DNA of 6,021 nucleotides from an uncultured Oscillospiraceae bacterium (GTDB lineage Bacteria; Bacillota; Clostridia; Oscillospirales; Oscillospiraceae). Positions within the stretch are counted from its first letter, which is position 1. Each line of letters begins with the position of its first letter. The DNA lies in NCBI GenBank assembly GCA_910587205.1, contig CAJULZ010000141.1, positions 1-6,021 of the forward strand, written 5' to 3'. The notes below the pieces were generated by a model, which was given only the letters and a program-made list of their open reading frames with translations, was not told where the DNA came from and made no database searches. This document shows positions 1 through 4,744 of the stretch, in pieces. The translations under genes were made by a program, and so were the position numbers.

Positions 1-49
1 TTTCCCTATCCCAGGCAAGCCCTTTTCATGATTATTTAGTTGCCAACTT

Positions 50-71
50 AATAATCGCGCCTCAATAATCG
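50..71. repeat. Short direct repeat AATAATCG (two copies)
   Basis: AATAATCG occurs at 50-57 and 64-71, 14 bp apart, in the AT-rich leader before the XRE gene. A small dyad, AGTTG-C-CAACT, lies just upstream at 39-49. The rest of 1-135 shows no gene and no convincing promoter. These could be protein-binding sites, but short AT-rich repeats arise easily by chance. Confidence 0.25.
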
Positions 72-135
72 AACAAAAAAGGAAAAATATTGCTTTTTTC
101 GTCTCCAAATATACCGCGTATCCTTTCTTGTTTAC

Positions 136-180
136 TATAAGGGGCTCCTTCACCCAAACAGAGCGGAGGGGCCCCTTATA
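136..180 (+). promoter_or_regulatory. Long hairpin/dyad upstream of the XRE gene
   Basis: TATAAGGGGC (136-145) is the exact reverse complement of GCCCCTTATA (171-180). Pairing continues inward through 146-153 with 163-170, with two G-U pairs and one mismatch, giving a stem of about 17 positions and a loop of about 9. No run of T follows on either strand, so it does not look like an ordinary terminator. It ends 11 bases before the Shine-Dalgarno of the XRE gene. It could be a leader hairpin or a symmetric operator for autoregulation. The structure is plain in the sequence; the function is inferred. Confidence 0.55.
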
Positions 181-209
181 AAGGAAAATATAGGAAGGAA
201 ATGGTAATT

Positions 210-542
210 ATGTTTGATTTAAAAAATCTTGGAAGAAGTATAAAAACGGCCCGAGAAAATAAAGGCTTTACGCAGGAAGAATTAGCCGAAAAGATGAACT
301 ATGCGGCAAAGACCAACATTTCACGGTTCGAGACAGGTGATAGAGTTCCCAAATTGGAGACGCTGTGTTTGTTAGCAGAGGTTCTTGATAGTACCCCAGA
401 CGAACTGTTAGGATTTGTTACTTCTATCAGAAAGGCATCCGAAATGGAGGAAAACTCAGTTTCGGAAAAAATACTTAGAGAACTCAAAGAATTGAAGAAT
501 ATATTGAACGAAGTAGAAAAGTTAATACTAATTATAAGATAG
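210..542 (+). CDS. XRE-family helix-turn-helix transcriptional regulator
   Basis: This 110-residue protein is a Cro/C1-type DNA-binding repressor. Residues about 7-69 form the five-helix HTH_3 fold: the helix-turn-helix has TQEELAEKM (21-29) and the recognition stretch TNISRFETG (35-43), followed by the family-typical VPKLETLCLLAEVLDSTPDELLG. Residues about 85-110 are spaced with Leu/Ile like an amphipathic helix or short coiled coil, suggesting a dimerisation tail. ATG 201 is also in frame, but the Shine-Dalgarno AGGAAGG (192-198) lies only 2 bases before it and 11 before ATG 210, so 210 is preferred. As first gene of the element remnant it probably controls transfer-gene expression. The repeat cluster at 593-620 is a candidate target. 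The strongly AT-rich 3' end supports foreign origin. Confidence 0.88.
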   Translation: MFDLKNLGRSIKTARENKGFTQEELAEKMNYAAKTNISRFETGDRVPKLETLCLLAEVLDSTPDELLGFVTSIRKASEMEENSVSEKILRELKELKNILNEVEKLILIIR

Positions 543-592
543 TCAACTGTTCTTTCGGCCGTAAAAGCTGTGGGCGGTTTATTTTTTTCTCA

Positions 593-620
593 TTTGCCAG
601 GGTGGCAAGGAATTTGCCAG
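593..620. promoter_or_regulatory. Operator-like cluster of TTTGCCAG repeats
   Basis: TTTGCCAG occurs at 593-600 and again at 613-620, exactly 20 bp apart. The first copy is also half of a perfect palindrome, TTGCCA-GGG-TGGCAA (594-608). Three half-sites within 28 bp, just before a possible promoter at 629-657, suggest a regulator binding array, most simply for the neighbouring XRE protein. Repeats and positions are seen directly; the regulator is inferred. Confidence 0.45.
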
Positions 621-628
621 ATTGAGCA

Positions 629-657
629 ACGACATTTCCGGGTCCCTTTGCTAAAAT
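629..657 (+). promoter_or_regulatory. Candidate promoter for the small-protein gene
   Basis: A -10 box TAAAAT (652-657) lies 17 bp after a weak -35, ACGACA (629-634, 4 of 6 to TTGACA). Transcription would begin near 664, at the in-frame ATG, making that ATG an unlikely initiator because it has no Shine-Dalgarno. The operator-like repeats lie directly upstream. Confidence 0.35.
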
Positions 658-687
658 AGTGCCATGAAGAAGCTCTTCAAAAAACTT

Positions 688-715
688 TGGGCCCGGTGTC
701 CGGACACCGGGCCCA
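688..715 (+). repeat. Perfect 28-bp palindrome abutting a ribosome binding site
   Basis: The half-site TGGGCCCGGTGTCC (688-701) is followed at once by its exact reverse complement (702-715), with no spacer. The adjoining bases AGAAGGGGG (715-723) form a Shine-Dalgarno for the GTG at 730. In RNA this would fold into a very stable GC-rich hairpin touching the ribosome binding site. In DNA it is a fully symmetric site. If translation began at ATG 664 the palindrome would instead be coding. Confidence 0.75.
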
Positions 716-729
716 GAAGGGGGAAAATT

Positions 730-978
730 GTGGACAAAAAGTATCTTGTTGTTGGTTCTTGGATTGACAAAGCAAGCGGAAAACCCGTAAGCCGGATTGC
801 TGAGATCAATGCCGGCATCAACAAAAACGGACAGCCTTATGAGATAGCTGACACGGATAGCCGCGAGACCGTTGAGGGTACGTACCCCGTGGGCACGATT
901 CTGACAGCTACTATGAATCTGACTGTTCAAACACAGCCCGAAAACCACCGCAGTTTAAAAATCGCGGCACCGAAATAA
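730..978 (+). CDS. Small conserved-looking protein of the element, function unknown
   Basis: This 82-residue protein starts at GTG 730, which has a good Shine-Dalgarno (AGAAGGGGG, 715-723) 6 bases upstream. An in-frame ATG at 664 would add 22 residues (MKKLFKKLW and so on), but it lacks a ribosome binding site, lies at the predicted transcription start and would run through the palindrome. The protein has no signal peptide or membrane helix. It opens with an alternating hydrophobic stretch (KKYLVVGSWID) and has further short strand-like segments, suggesting a compact beta-rich domain. I do not recognise a family; it is not clearly the DUF961/YdcP protein found at this place in Tn916. Its position before the membrane and ATPase genes suggests an accessory role in element transfer or maintenance, which is inference only. 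Confidence 0.6.
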   Translation: MDKKYLVVGSWIDKASGKPVSRIAEINAGINKNGQPYEIADTDSRETVEGTYPVGTILTATMNLTVQTQPENHRSLKIAAPK

Positions 979-990
979 AACATTTTTTGC

Positions 991-1026
991 CCCGCCGCCC
1001 TTCGGGTAGTCTCAAAGGGCGGCGGG
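991..1026 (+). promoter_or_regulatory. GC-rich intergenic hairpin
   Basis: CCCGCCGCCCTT (991-1002) pairs perfectly with AAGGGCGGCGGG (1015-1026) around a 12-base loop, between the small-protein stop and the ribosome binding site of the membrane protein gene. The T-run (983-988) lies before the stem and none follows, so termination on the + strand would be weak at best. It may act as an attenuator, an mRNA-processing or 3'-end stabilising element, or an imperfect terminator. Confidence 0.55.
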
Positions 1027-1053
1027 ACACTTTGACAAAAAGGAGAGTTTATC

Positions 1054-1650
1054 GTGACAAGCGGGAGCATAACAAGCAGGACAGCAACCTTCCATCGGCA
1101 AAGACGGCGCAGAACTGTTTTCTTTAGGCGGCTTTGCGAAAATGTCCGCCGCCATCCGTGGGCACTGGCGTCTGCCCTTCTGCTCATGCTGGCTTTGGGG
1201 TGGGCTATGGCGGCTTTGGTAGAAATCCCCCTTCCTGGTGGGAGTAACACCCCTCTGCTAATACTCCTCTGGAACACAAGCGTCAAATTGGCGGCTATGT
1301 TGGTGGCTTTTCTGCTAATGTTGGCCTTCTTTTCTGTTCCTCCCAAGAGGGCGTTGCAATATGAGGCAGAGTTCGCCCATATTGAGTTCACAGATCGCTA
1401 TGGGAACCCACCTGCTCTTATTTCAAGGGAGCGAATTAAACATTCTCAGGAAGAAAAAATTACCTTTTATTCTGCGGGAATAAGTTTGGAGCAATGGTCA
1501 CAGTGGCAGGGGAAAATTCAGGACGCGCTTAACATTACATACGCAGAGCCGCCACAATATGCCTTTAAAAAGCGATATTTTATTTTATTAACGGTGGTTT
1601 CCGGCATTGCTGGGCATCGGAAAGAAAACCTCTATGACGATGAACTCTGA
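1054..1650 (+). CDS. Two-helix membrane protein, probable N-terminal part of an Orf21/FtsK-like coupling protein
   Basis: This 198-residue protein has a GTG start with AAAAGGAGAG (1037-1046) at good spacing. An arginine-rich basic head (residues about 14-35) is followed by two hydrophobic helices, about 38-58 and 68-92, and then a soluble tail. The layout of basic head, two helices and cytoplasmic domain matches the amino-terminal part of Tn916 Orf21-type FtsK/SpoIIIE coupling proteins, and the EKITFYSAGISLEQW stretch (near 133-147) resembles the segment that precedes the ATPase in that family. Here the frame closes at 1650 while the ATPase continues in the +1 frame, overlapping by 17 bases. 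Either one ancestral gene was split by a frameshift or two coupled genes are normal in this lineage; I cannot tell which. Confidence 0.65.
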   Translation: MTSGSITSRTATFHRQRRRRTVFFRRLCENVRRHPWALASALLLMLALGWAMAALVEIPLPGGSNTPLLILLWNTSVKLAAMLVAFLLMLAFFSVPPKRALQYEAEFAHIEFTDRYGNPPALISRERIKHSQEEKITFYSAGISLEQWSQWQGKIQDALNITYAEPPQYAFKKRYFILLTVVSGIAGHRKENLYDDEL

Positions 1651-1963
1651 CAACCCATCGCCCCGGCTCGTTCTGGGCTATGATTTAGGTCGCTGGAATC
1701 TGTTGGGGGAAAAAGAGCCCATCCAAATCGACCTCTCCCCAAAAACCAACAGCCACATTCTGTTGTGCGGAATGAGTGGAAGCGGGAAGTCGTACCTTGA
1801 AAACCAAATTCTTGCGAAGCTGGCCCTTGCAGAGCCGGACGGGAAAATTTTCTTCGCTGATTATAAGAGTGAGGATGCCTTTGCCTATCTGCGTGGGTGC
1901 CCCCGGTACTACGCTTACCGGGACACGCTGACGGCTTTGGACATGGTGCATGGTCATACCTGA
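1634..1963 (+). pseudogene. Truncated FtsK/SpoIIIE-type coupling ATPase
   Basis: The preserved 109 residues carry a P-loop GMSGSGKS (residues 46-53 from ATG 1634) in the context NSHILLCG, followed by KIFFADYK, the position of the family's DPK motif. FtsK/HerA-type ATPases of conjugative elements pump DNA to the mating channel. The Walker B Asp-Glu, arginine finger and the rest of a domain of at least 250 residues are missing. The frame ends at TGA 1961, just after ALDMV, where another reading frame with sensible protein begins. ATG 1634 has a modest Shine-Dalgarno (CGGAAAG, 1618-1624). An in-frame TTG at 1607 is less likely. The gene overlaps the membrane-protein gene and may once have been fused to it. 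It is almost certainly inactive as an ATPase. Confidence 0.7.
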
Positions 1964-2078
1964 CTATGAGATAGAAGCAATGGCCCGTGTCTTACTCCCG
2001 GCGCTCCGGGCTTTCTATGCCAGTCCAGAGGGCCAAGCGGCGTTTAAAGAATGGAAGCGAAACCAGGAACATACATAA
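1950..2078 (+). CDS. Short 42-residue ORF, probable fragment or small accessory protein of the element
   Basis: ATG 1950 opens a frame of 42 residues, MVIPDYEIEAMARVLL onwards, ending AFKEWKRNQEHT at TAA 2076. It overlaps the end of the ATPase fragment by 14 bases in a different frame. The composition is protein-like: an acidic start, a helix AMARVLLPALRAFYA and a charged tail with an EG-x-AAFKEW pattern. From memory it resembles small proteins encoded within Firmicute mobile elements, but I cannot name a family. It has no Shine-Dalgarno of its own, so it may be the surviving part of a distal gene joined here by a deletion. The terminator begins 3 bases after its stop. Confidence 0.45.
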   Translation: MVIPDYEIEAMARVLLPALRAFYASPEGQAAFKEWKRNQEHT

Positions 2079-2081
2079 CAG

Positions 2082-2118
2082 AAGCGGCCCCCCGTCAACT
2101 GACAGGGGCCGCTTTCCT
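2082..2118 (+). terminator. Rho-independent terminator closing the element remnant
   Basis: AAGCGGCCCC (2082-2091) pairs with GGGGCCGCTT (2105-2114). Inside it GTCA (2094-2097) pairs with TGAC (2100-2103). The tail TTTCCTT is a modest U-tract. It sits just after the stop at 2078. The symmetric A/T flanks would also let it act on the opposite strand. Confidence 0.7.
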
Positions 2119-2138
2119 TATGCGCTGATACTGTCCAG

Positions 2139-2183
2139 ATAAACAACAAACCCGAACCCGTCCCCGATGGGGAACAAGTTCGG
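2139..2183 (-). terminator. Terminator of the tRNA-Ala transcript
   Basis: Read on the - strand, CCGAAC (2183-2178) pairs with GTTCGG (2157-2152), with an inner GTTCCCC-ATC-GGGGAC stem, followed by the T-rich tail GTTTGTTGTTTAT (2151-2139). It begins 13 bases beyond the CCA end of the tRNA. Confidence 0.75.
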
Positions 2184-2195
2184 ATTATGTTGGTT

Positions 2196-2271
<76 letters not shown>

Positions 2272-2299
2272 ATGTTCGATTTTTGAAGCGTCCGTTTCT

Positions 2300-2412
2300 G
2301 CTTCCTGGGCACCCAAAAAATTTCGGATTTCTGCGTTGCTTTGCGGGCCGCTTGCTCTCCCAACTGAGTGATCCCATATATCCGCCCCCAGCCATTTGCC
2401 GCTTCCTGGGCA
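2300..2412 (-). repeat. Partial tandem duplication of the tRNA upstream region
   Basis: GCTTCCTGGGCA is exact at 2300-2311 and 2401-2412. The similarity extends to CCGTTTC-TGCTTCC and CCATTTGCCGCTTCC. On the - strand each copy lies 37-40 bases before a GGG that starts a tRNA-like sequence (2271 and 2375). Together with the D-arm and anticodon-region matches offset by 102-107 bases, this marks one duplicated unit of about 100 bp. Confidence 0.65.
2333..2375 (-). pseudogene. tRNA 5'-half remnant (decayed tRNA-Ala copy)
   Basis: On the - strand, GGGATCACTCAGTTGGGAG (from 2375) closely matches the 5' end and D-arm of the intact tRNA: 14 of 15 bases agree between 2354-2368 and 2247-2261. GCAACGC (2339-2333) matches the 3' side of the intact anticodon loop and stem (2237-2231). 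Three bases are missing between acceptor and D-arm, the anticodon stem no longer pairs, and no T-arm or 3' acceptor follows. It cannot be a working tRNA, but it lies downstream of the promoter and would be transcribed in the leader of the intact tRNA-Ala. Confidence 0.6.
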
Positions 2413-2438
2413 ACAGCTCAATGAACTGCAACGGGATT

Positions 2439-2466
2439 ATTATACCAGAAAAAACAGATTTGTAAA
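2439..2466 (-). promoter_or_regulatory. Strong extended -10 promoter for the tRNA-Ala transcript
   Basis: On the - strand, TTTACA (-35, 2466-2461), 16 bp, then TATAAT (-10, 2444-2439), preceded by TGG, which gives the extended -10 TGnTATAAT. Transcription would start near 2432 and run through the tRNA remnant into the intact tRNA at 2271. Confidence 0.75.
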
Positions 2467-2491
2467 GGGGCAATTCCCATTTTACTGCAAA

Positions 2492-2525
2492 TTTTTTGCC
2501 CGGCGCCCTATGGACGCCGGGCAAA
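2492..2525 (-). terminator. Likely terminator of the lipoprotein gene
   Basis: On the - strand, TTTGCCCGGCG (2525-2515) pairs perfectly with CGCCGGGCAAA (2505-2495) around a 9-base loop, 18 bases after the lipoprotein stop. The following bases are AAATTTGC rather than a clean T-run, so termination may be inefficient. It lies between the lipoprotein gene and the tRNA promoter. Confidence 0.5.
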
Positions 2526-2543
2526 GCATTTCCCTCAGCTCCC

Positions 2544-4259
2544 TCAGCCCTGGCCGCGGTCGGCGGCGGTGGCCTCGGGCACATTCGCGTAATCCCACTG
2601 GTGGTTCTTTGCCGCCATCTCGTCGCTGGTGATATTGAAATACCGCCAGTCCTCCGGCTCGCCGGGGCCGACTTGCTCCCGGCCGTTGGCGTCCCAAGTC
2701 ACATCCACGCAGTACCAGTTCCCGTTCAGCCGCACCATGTTCCAGCCGTGGTCCTCCTCGCTGTGGAAGGCCGCCCCCACCACCGTGATGCACTCCAACC
2801 CCGCCAGGTCGCACAGCAGCTGGAAGCTGGTGGCGTAGCCCAGGCACACCGCCATGTGATCCACCAGCCCGCCGTAGGGCTCGAAGGACGACCGGGATGC
2901 CTCCGACAGGATATCCTGGTGCCGCCAGTCATAGTCCACGTTGTTCACCAGCCAGTGGTAGATGGCCCGCTCCTTCTCCAGATCCGTCATGCCGTCCGCC
3001 AGGATCTCCCCCAAGATGGCCTGGGCCGCGTCATAGGTCGCCCGGTCGTAGTCTGGCAGGCCGGAGGGGTCCCCCGCCGTCCAGGCGGCCCGGATGGCCG
3101 ACGTGTCGTACAGCGACATGTCCTCCTTCCCCGGCGGGGTGAATTTCTCCCGGTCCGGGTGGTTGGGGGCGGGCTCCGCAGAGGAGACAGGTTTCTCCTC
3201 TAAGTGCCGCTCTATATATAGGAAAATCTCGGTGCTCACACCTGCCTCGATCATTCTTTTTTGATACAATCCAGAGAAATTGGACACCAGCACAATGATA
3301 TACCCTCTGTTCGCAAAGATAATGCCATTGTTGAGCATCTTCGCCTGCTCTTGGGGGCCGTCATATGCCTCCTCCTTCGCGTTCAGGTAGTCGACTACGA
3401 TGTCAATTACCTCTCTTGACACAGCCGATTGATCCTCCATACGAATGAAGGCAACTTCAAACGCATTTTCACCCGTCCCCCGGGCAATGGCGGCGTCCGC
3501 CCAGGCGTAACCCGCCAGCCCATATTCTTCCTCCAGGACGGACTTCAGCTTGTCCGGATCGCTGCGGTTCACCCACTCCAGCTCCGGCCCATCGTAATCG
3601 AACAGCACCGCGTCCAGCAGCGCCATCACGTCCTCTGACAGATCCGGCGTGGGGGTGGGCTCGGGCGGCTTGGGCAGCTCGCCCGTCTGAATCAGCTCGT
3701 CAAAGACGAACTTGGCCCTGGCGCTGTCCTCACAGATGAACAGACCCACATAGGTCCCCTGGCGGGACACCACGCCGCCCGCCACCAACCTGGCCTGCTC
3801 CGGGGCATAGCCGGTGAAGTCCCCCTCCCGGCTGTGGAGGTAGTCCTTCAGGCGCTCCTCCCCGCCCTTGGCGGCGTCCTCATCGGCGAAGCTCAGCACC
3901 GCCAGCTCGACGGCCGACGCCCCGGTGGCCCGGACAAGGGCGGCTTCCTCCCACTCCCCCACCACCAGTCCGTAAGCCCCCTCCATGTAAGCGGACAGCC
4001 GCATATAATCATTGGGGTCATCCGCATCGCTATACAGATCTTCCGCATTGGGAATGCCAAGACCCAGCGCCGACCAGATCGCTTGTAAGAGAAGTGTGCA
4101 GCTCATGTCCGTCTCCGCCGGGGCGGAAGAGGTGGCTTCCGGCGCAGAGGCGTCCGGCTCCGCCGGTTGGGTGGGCTGGGCCGCCCCCTGCCGGTTGCAG
4201 GCGGGCAGCAGGCTGAGCAGCAGGGCCGCGGACAGCAGTGTAGCAAACATACGTTTCAC
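2544..4259 (-). CDS. Lipoprotein with two DUF4358-like repeats and a transglutaminase-like domain
   Basis: This 571-residue surface lipoprotein (from GTG 4259) has a basic start, a hydrophobic helix and the lipobox LPAC, giving lipid-anchored Cys21. A Pro/Ala/Glu-rich tether (about 22-50) follows. Two similar domains (about 55-195 and 205-355) share the patterns YGL-W-AA-RATG/RGTG, AVLSFADE/AFIRMED, DYL and EQA, like tandem DUF4358 units. Residues about 410-560 form a transglutaminase-like core with the triad Cys472 (AVCLGYATS), His504 (DHGWNMV) and Asp519 (VDVTWD). Such domains cleave or cross-link amide bonds, but the substrate is unknown. AAAAGGGG (4276-4269) is 9 bases from GTG 4259, 0 from TTG 4268 and 18 from ATG 4250, so GTG is preferred. 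A parS-like site covers this start. No separate promoter is clear; read-through from ireB is possible. Confidence 0.88.
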   Translation of the reverse strand: MKRMFATLLSAALLLSLLPACNRQGAAQPTQPAEPDASAPEATSSAPAETDMSCTLLLQAIWSALGLGIPNAEDLYSDADDPNDYMRLSAYMEGAYGLVVGEWEEAALVRATGASAVELAVLSFADEDAAKGGEERLKDYLHSREGDFTGYAPEQARLVAGGVVSRQGTYVGLFICEDSARAKFVFDELIQTGELPKPPEPTPTPDLSEDVMALLDAVLFDYDGPELEWVNRSDPDKLKSVLEEEYGLAGYAWADAAIARGTGENAFEVAFIRMEDQSAVSREVIDIVVDYLNAKEEAYDGPQEQAKMLNNGIIFANRGYIIVLVSNFSGLYQKRMIEAGVSTEIFLYIERHLEEKPVSSAEPAPNHPDREKFTPPGKEDMSLYDTSAIRAAWTAGDPSGLPDYDRATYDAAQAILGEILADGMTDLEKERAIYHWLVNNVDYDWRHQDILSEASRSSFEPYGGLVDHMAVCLGYATSFQLLCDLAGLECITVVGAAFHSEEDHGWNMVRLNGNWYCVDVTWDANGREQVGPGEPEDWRYFNITSDEMAAKNHQWDYANVPEATAADRGQG

Positions 4260-4267
4260 GTGAAACA
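4252..4267. promoter_or_regulatory. parS: parS-like ParB/Spo0J binding site
   Basis: CGTTTCACGTGAAACA contains the perfect 14-bp palindrome GTTTCACGTGAAAC and matches the known Bacillus-type consensus TGTTNCACGTGAAACA at 15 of 16 positions; only the first base differs. ParB loads at such sites and spreads as a clamp, recruiting SMC for chromosome segregation. Most sites cluster near oriC. The central CACGTG supplies the GTG codon preferred as the lipoprotein start, so the site overlaps translation initiation. The match to consensus is seen directly; binding in vivo is inferred. Confidence 0.8.
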
Positions 4268-4288
4268 ACCCCTTTTCTGGATTCCAAT

Positions 4289-4321
4289 AAAAAAGGTGCG
4301 CCTGCTCTCAACAGGCGCACC
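4289..4321 (-). terminator. Rho-independent terminator after ireB
   Basis: On the - strand, GGTGCGCCTG (4321-4312) pairs perfectly with CAGGCGCACC (4304-4295) around the loop TTGAGAG, followed by TTTTTTATT (4294-4286). It begins 3 bases after the ireB stop and 30 bp before the parS site. This is a textbook intrinsic terminator separating ireB from the lipoprotein gene. Confidence 0.92.
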
Positions 4322-4324
4322 GTC

Positions 4325-4579
4325 TCATTTTTCGTGGAGATAGCTCTTTAGCAGCACCTGTAGCAACTCGTCCCGGTCCAACTGGCGGATCAGCGTGCGG
4401 GCGTTGTTGTGGTTGGTGATGTAGGTGGGGTCCTCGCTGAGGATATAGCCCACAATCTGGTTGATGGGGTTATAGCCCTTCTCCCGGAGGGAATTGTAGA
4501 CCGAGGATAGGATCATCTTGATCTCCTGGTCCTTGTCGATGTTGACGTTAAATTTACGGGTATAGTCGATGTCGCTCAT
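4325..4579 (-). CDS. ireB: IreB family regulatory phosphoprotein (UPF0297/YrzL)
   Basis: This 84-residue cytoplasmic protein carries the family signature: VYNSLREKGYNPINQIVG from residue 27, YILSEDPTYI (45-54), then NARTLIRQLDRDELLQVLLKSYL. The length fits the family. In Enterococcus faecalis IreB is phosphorylated near its N-terminus by the PASTA kinase IreK and negatively affects cephalosporin resistance. Here Ser2 and Thr7 are candidate acceptors. ATG 4579 is chosen because AAGGGGG lies 8 bases before it; GTG 4588, inside that Shine-Dalgarno, is unlikely. The gene has its own promoter and terminator, so it looks monocistronic. In many Firmicutes it is instead followed by ruvX and a DUF1292 gene, which are absent here. 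Confidence 0.95.
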   Translation of the reverse strand: MSDIDYTRKFNVNIDKDQEIKMILSSVYNSLREKGYNPINQIVGYILSEDPTYITNHNNARTLIRQLDRDELLQVLLKSYLHEK

Positions 4580-4608
4580 AGGGCGCACCCCCTTCTCTCA
4601 TTATTGTT

Positions 4609-4637
4609 ATTTTAGCTTAGAATGGCCCCGTTGTAAA
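4609..4637 (-). promoter_or_regulatory. SigA-type promoter of ireB
   Basis: On the - strand, TTTACA (4637-4632), a 17-bp spacer and TAAAAT (4614-4609) give 5/6 matches to both consensus boxes at ideal spacing. Transcription would start near 4602, leaving a leader of about 22 bases that contains the AAGGGGG ribosome binding site. Confidence 0.75.
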
Positions 4638-4693
4638 GAGGAAAAAAGAAATTTAACAACTTTGCTCCCCCGCTTTTCCCATGATATTCCAGA

Positions 4694-4729
4694 TATAGGA
4701 AACCCGTCCGGCCTTTGGCCGGACGGGTT
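4694..4729 (-). terminator. Terminator of the NlpC/P60 gene
   Basis: On the - strand, AACCCGTCCGGCC (4729-4717), the loop AAA, and its exact complement (4713-4701) form a perfect 13-bp stem 15 bases after the stop codon, followed by TTTCCTAT. The stem is very strong; the U-tract is short. Confidence 0.8.
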
Positions 4730-4744
4730 GGGAATTATTTGAAA

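Larger units (their letters stand above)
201..2114 (+). mobile_element. Decayed conjugative/mobilisable element remnant
   Basis: An XRE repressor, a small unknown protein, a two-helix membrane protein and an FtsK/SpoIIIE-like ATPase fragment follow one another on the + strand. This resembles the regulatory plus coupling-ATPase end of Tn916/ICE-type elements, where an Orf21-type protein has membrane helices followed by the ATPase. The ATPase is cut short, and relaxase, VirB4-like, replication and integrase genes are absent, so the element cannot be mobile as seen. The block is richer in A+T than the - strand genes to the right; the XRE gene is especially so. The limits given are the first recognisable gene and the closing terminator, not mapped ends. 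It adjoins the 3' side of a tRNA-Ala gene, a common ICE insertion site, but no att repeat was found. Confidence 0.55.

Noticed and set aside
664..729. N-terminal extension MKKLFKKLW of the small protein
   Set aside because: ATG 664 has no Shine-Dalgarno, coincides with the predicted transcription start, and the extension would have to encode the perfect palindrome; GTG 730 has a strong ribosome binding site. Not fully excluded.
927..1391. - strand frame opposite the small-protein and membrane-protein genes
   Set aside because: It has no ribosome binding site or domain pattern, and it crosses the GC-rich hairpin and two sensible + strand genes.
2496..3203. Long + strand open frame opposite the lipoprotein gene
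   Set aside because: It is a GC-rich antisense shadow: the - strand frame has a lipobox, repeats and a catalytic triad, while this one has no ribosome binding site and a low-complexity Pro/Arg/Val composition. The other + strand frames in 2544-4268 are rejected for the same reason.
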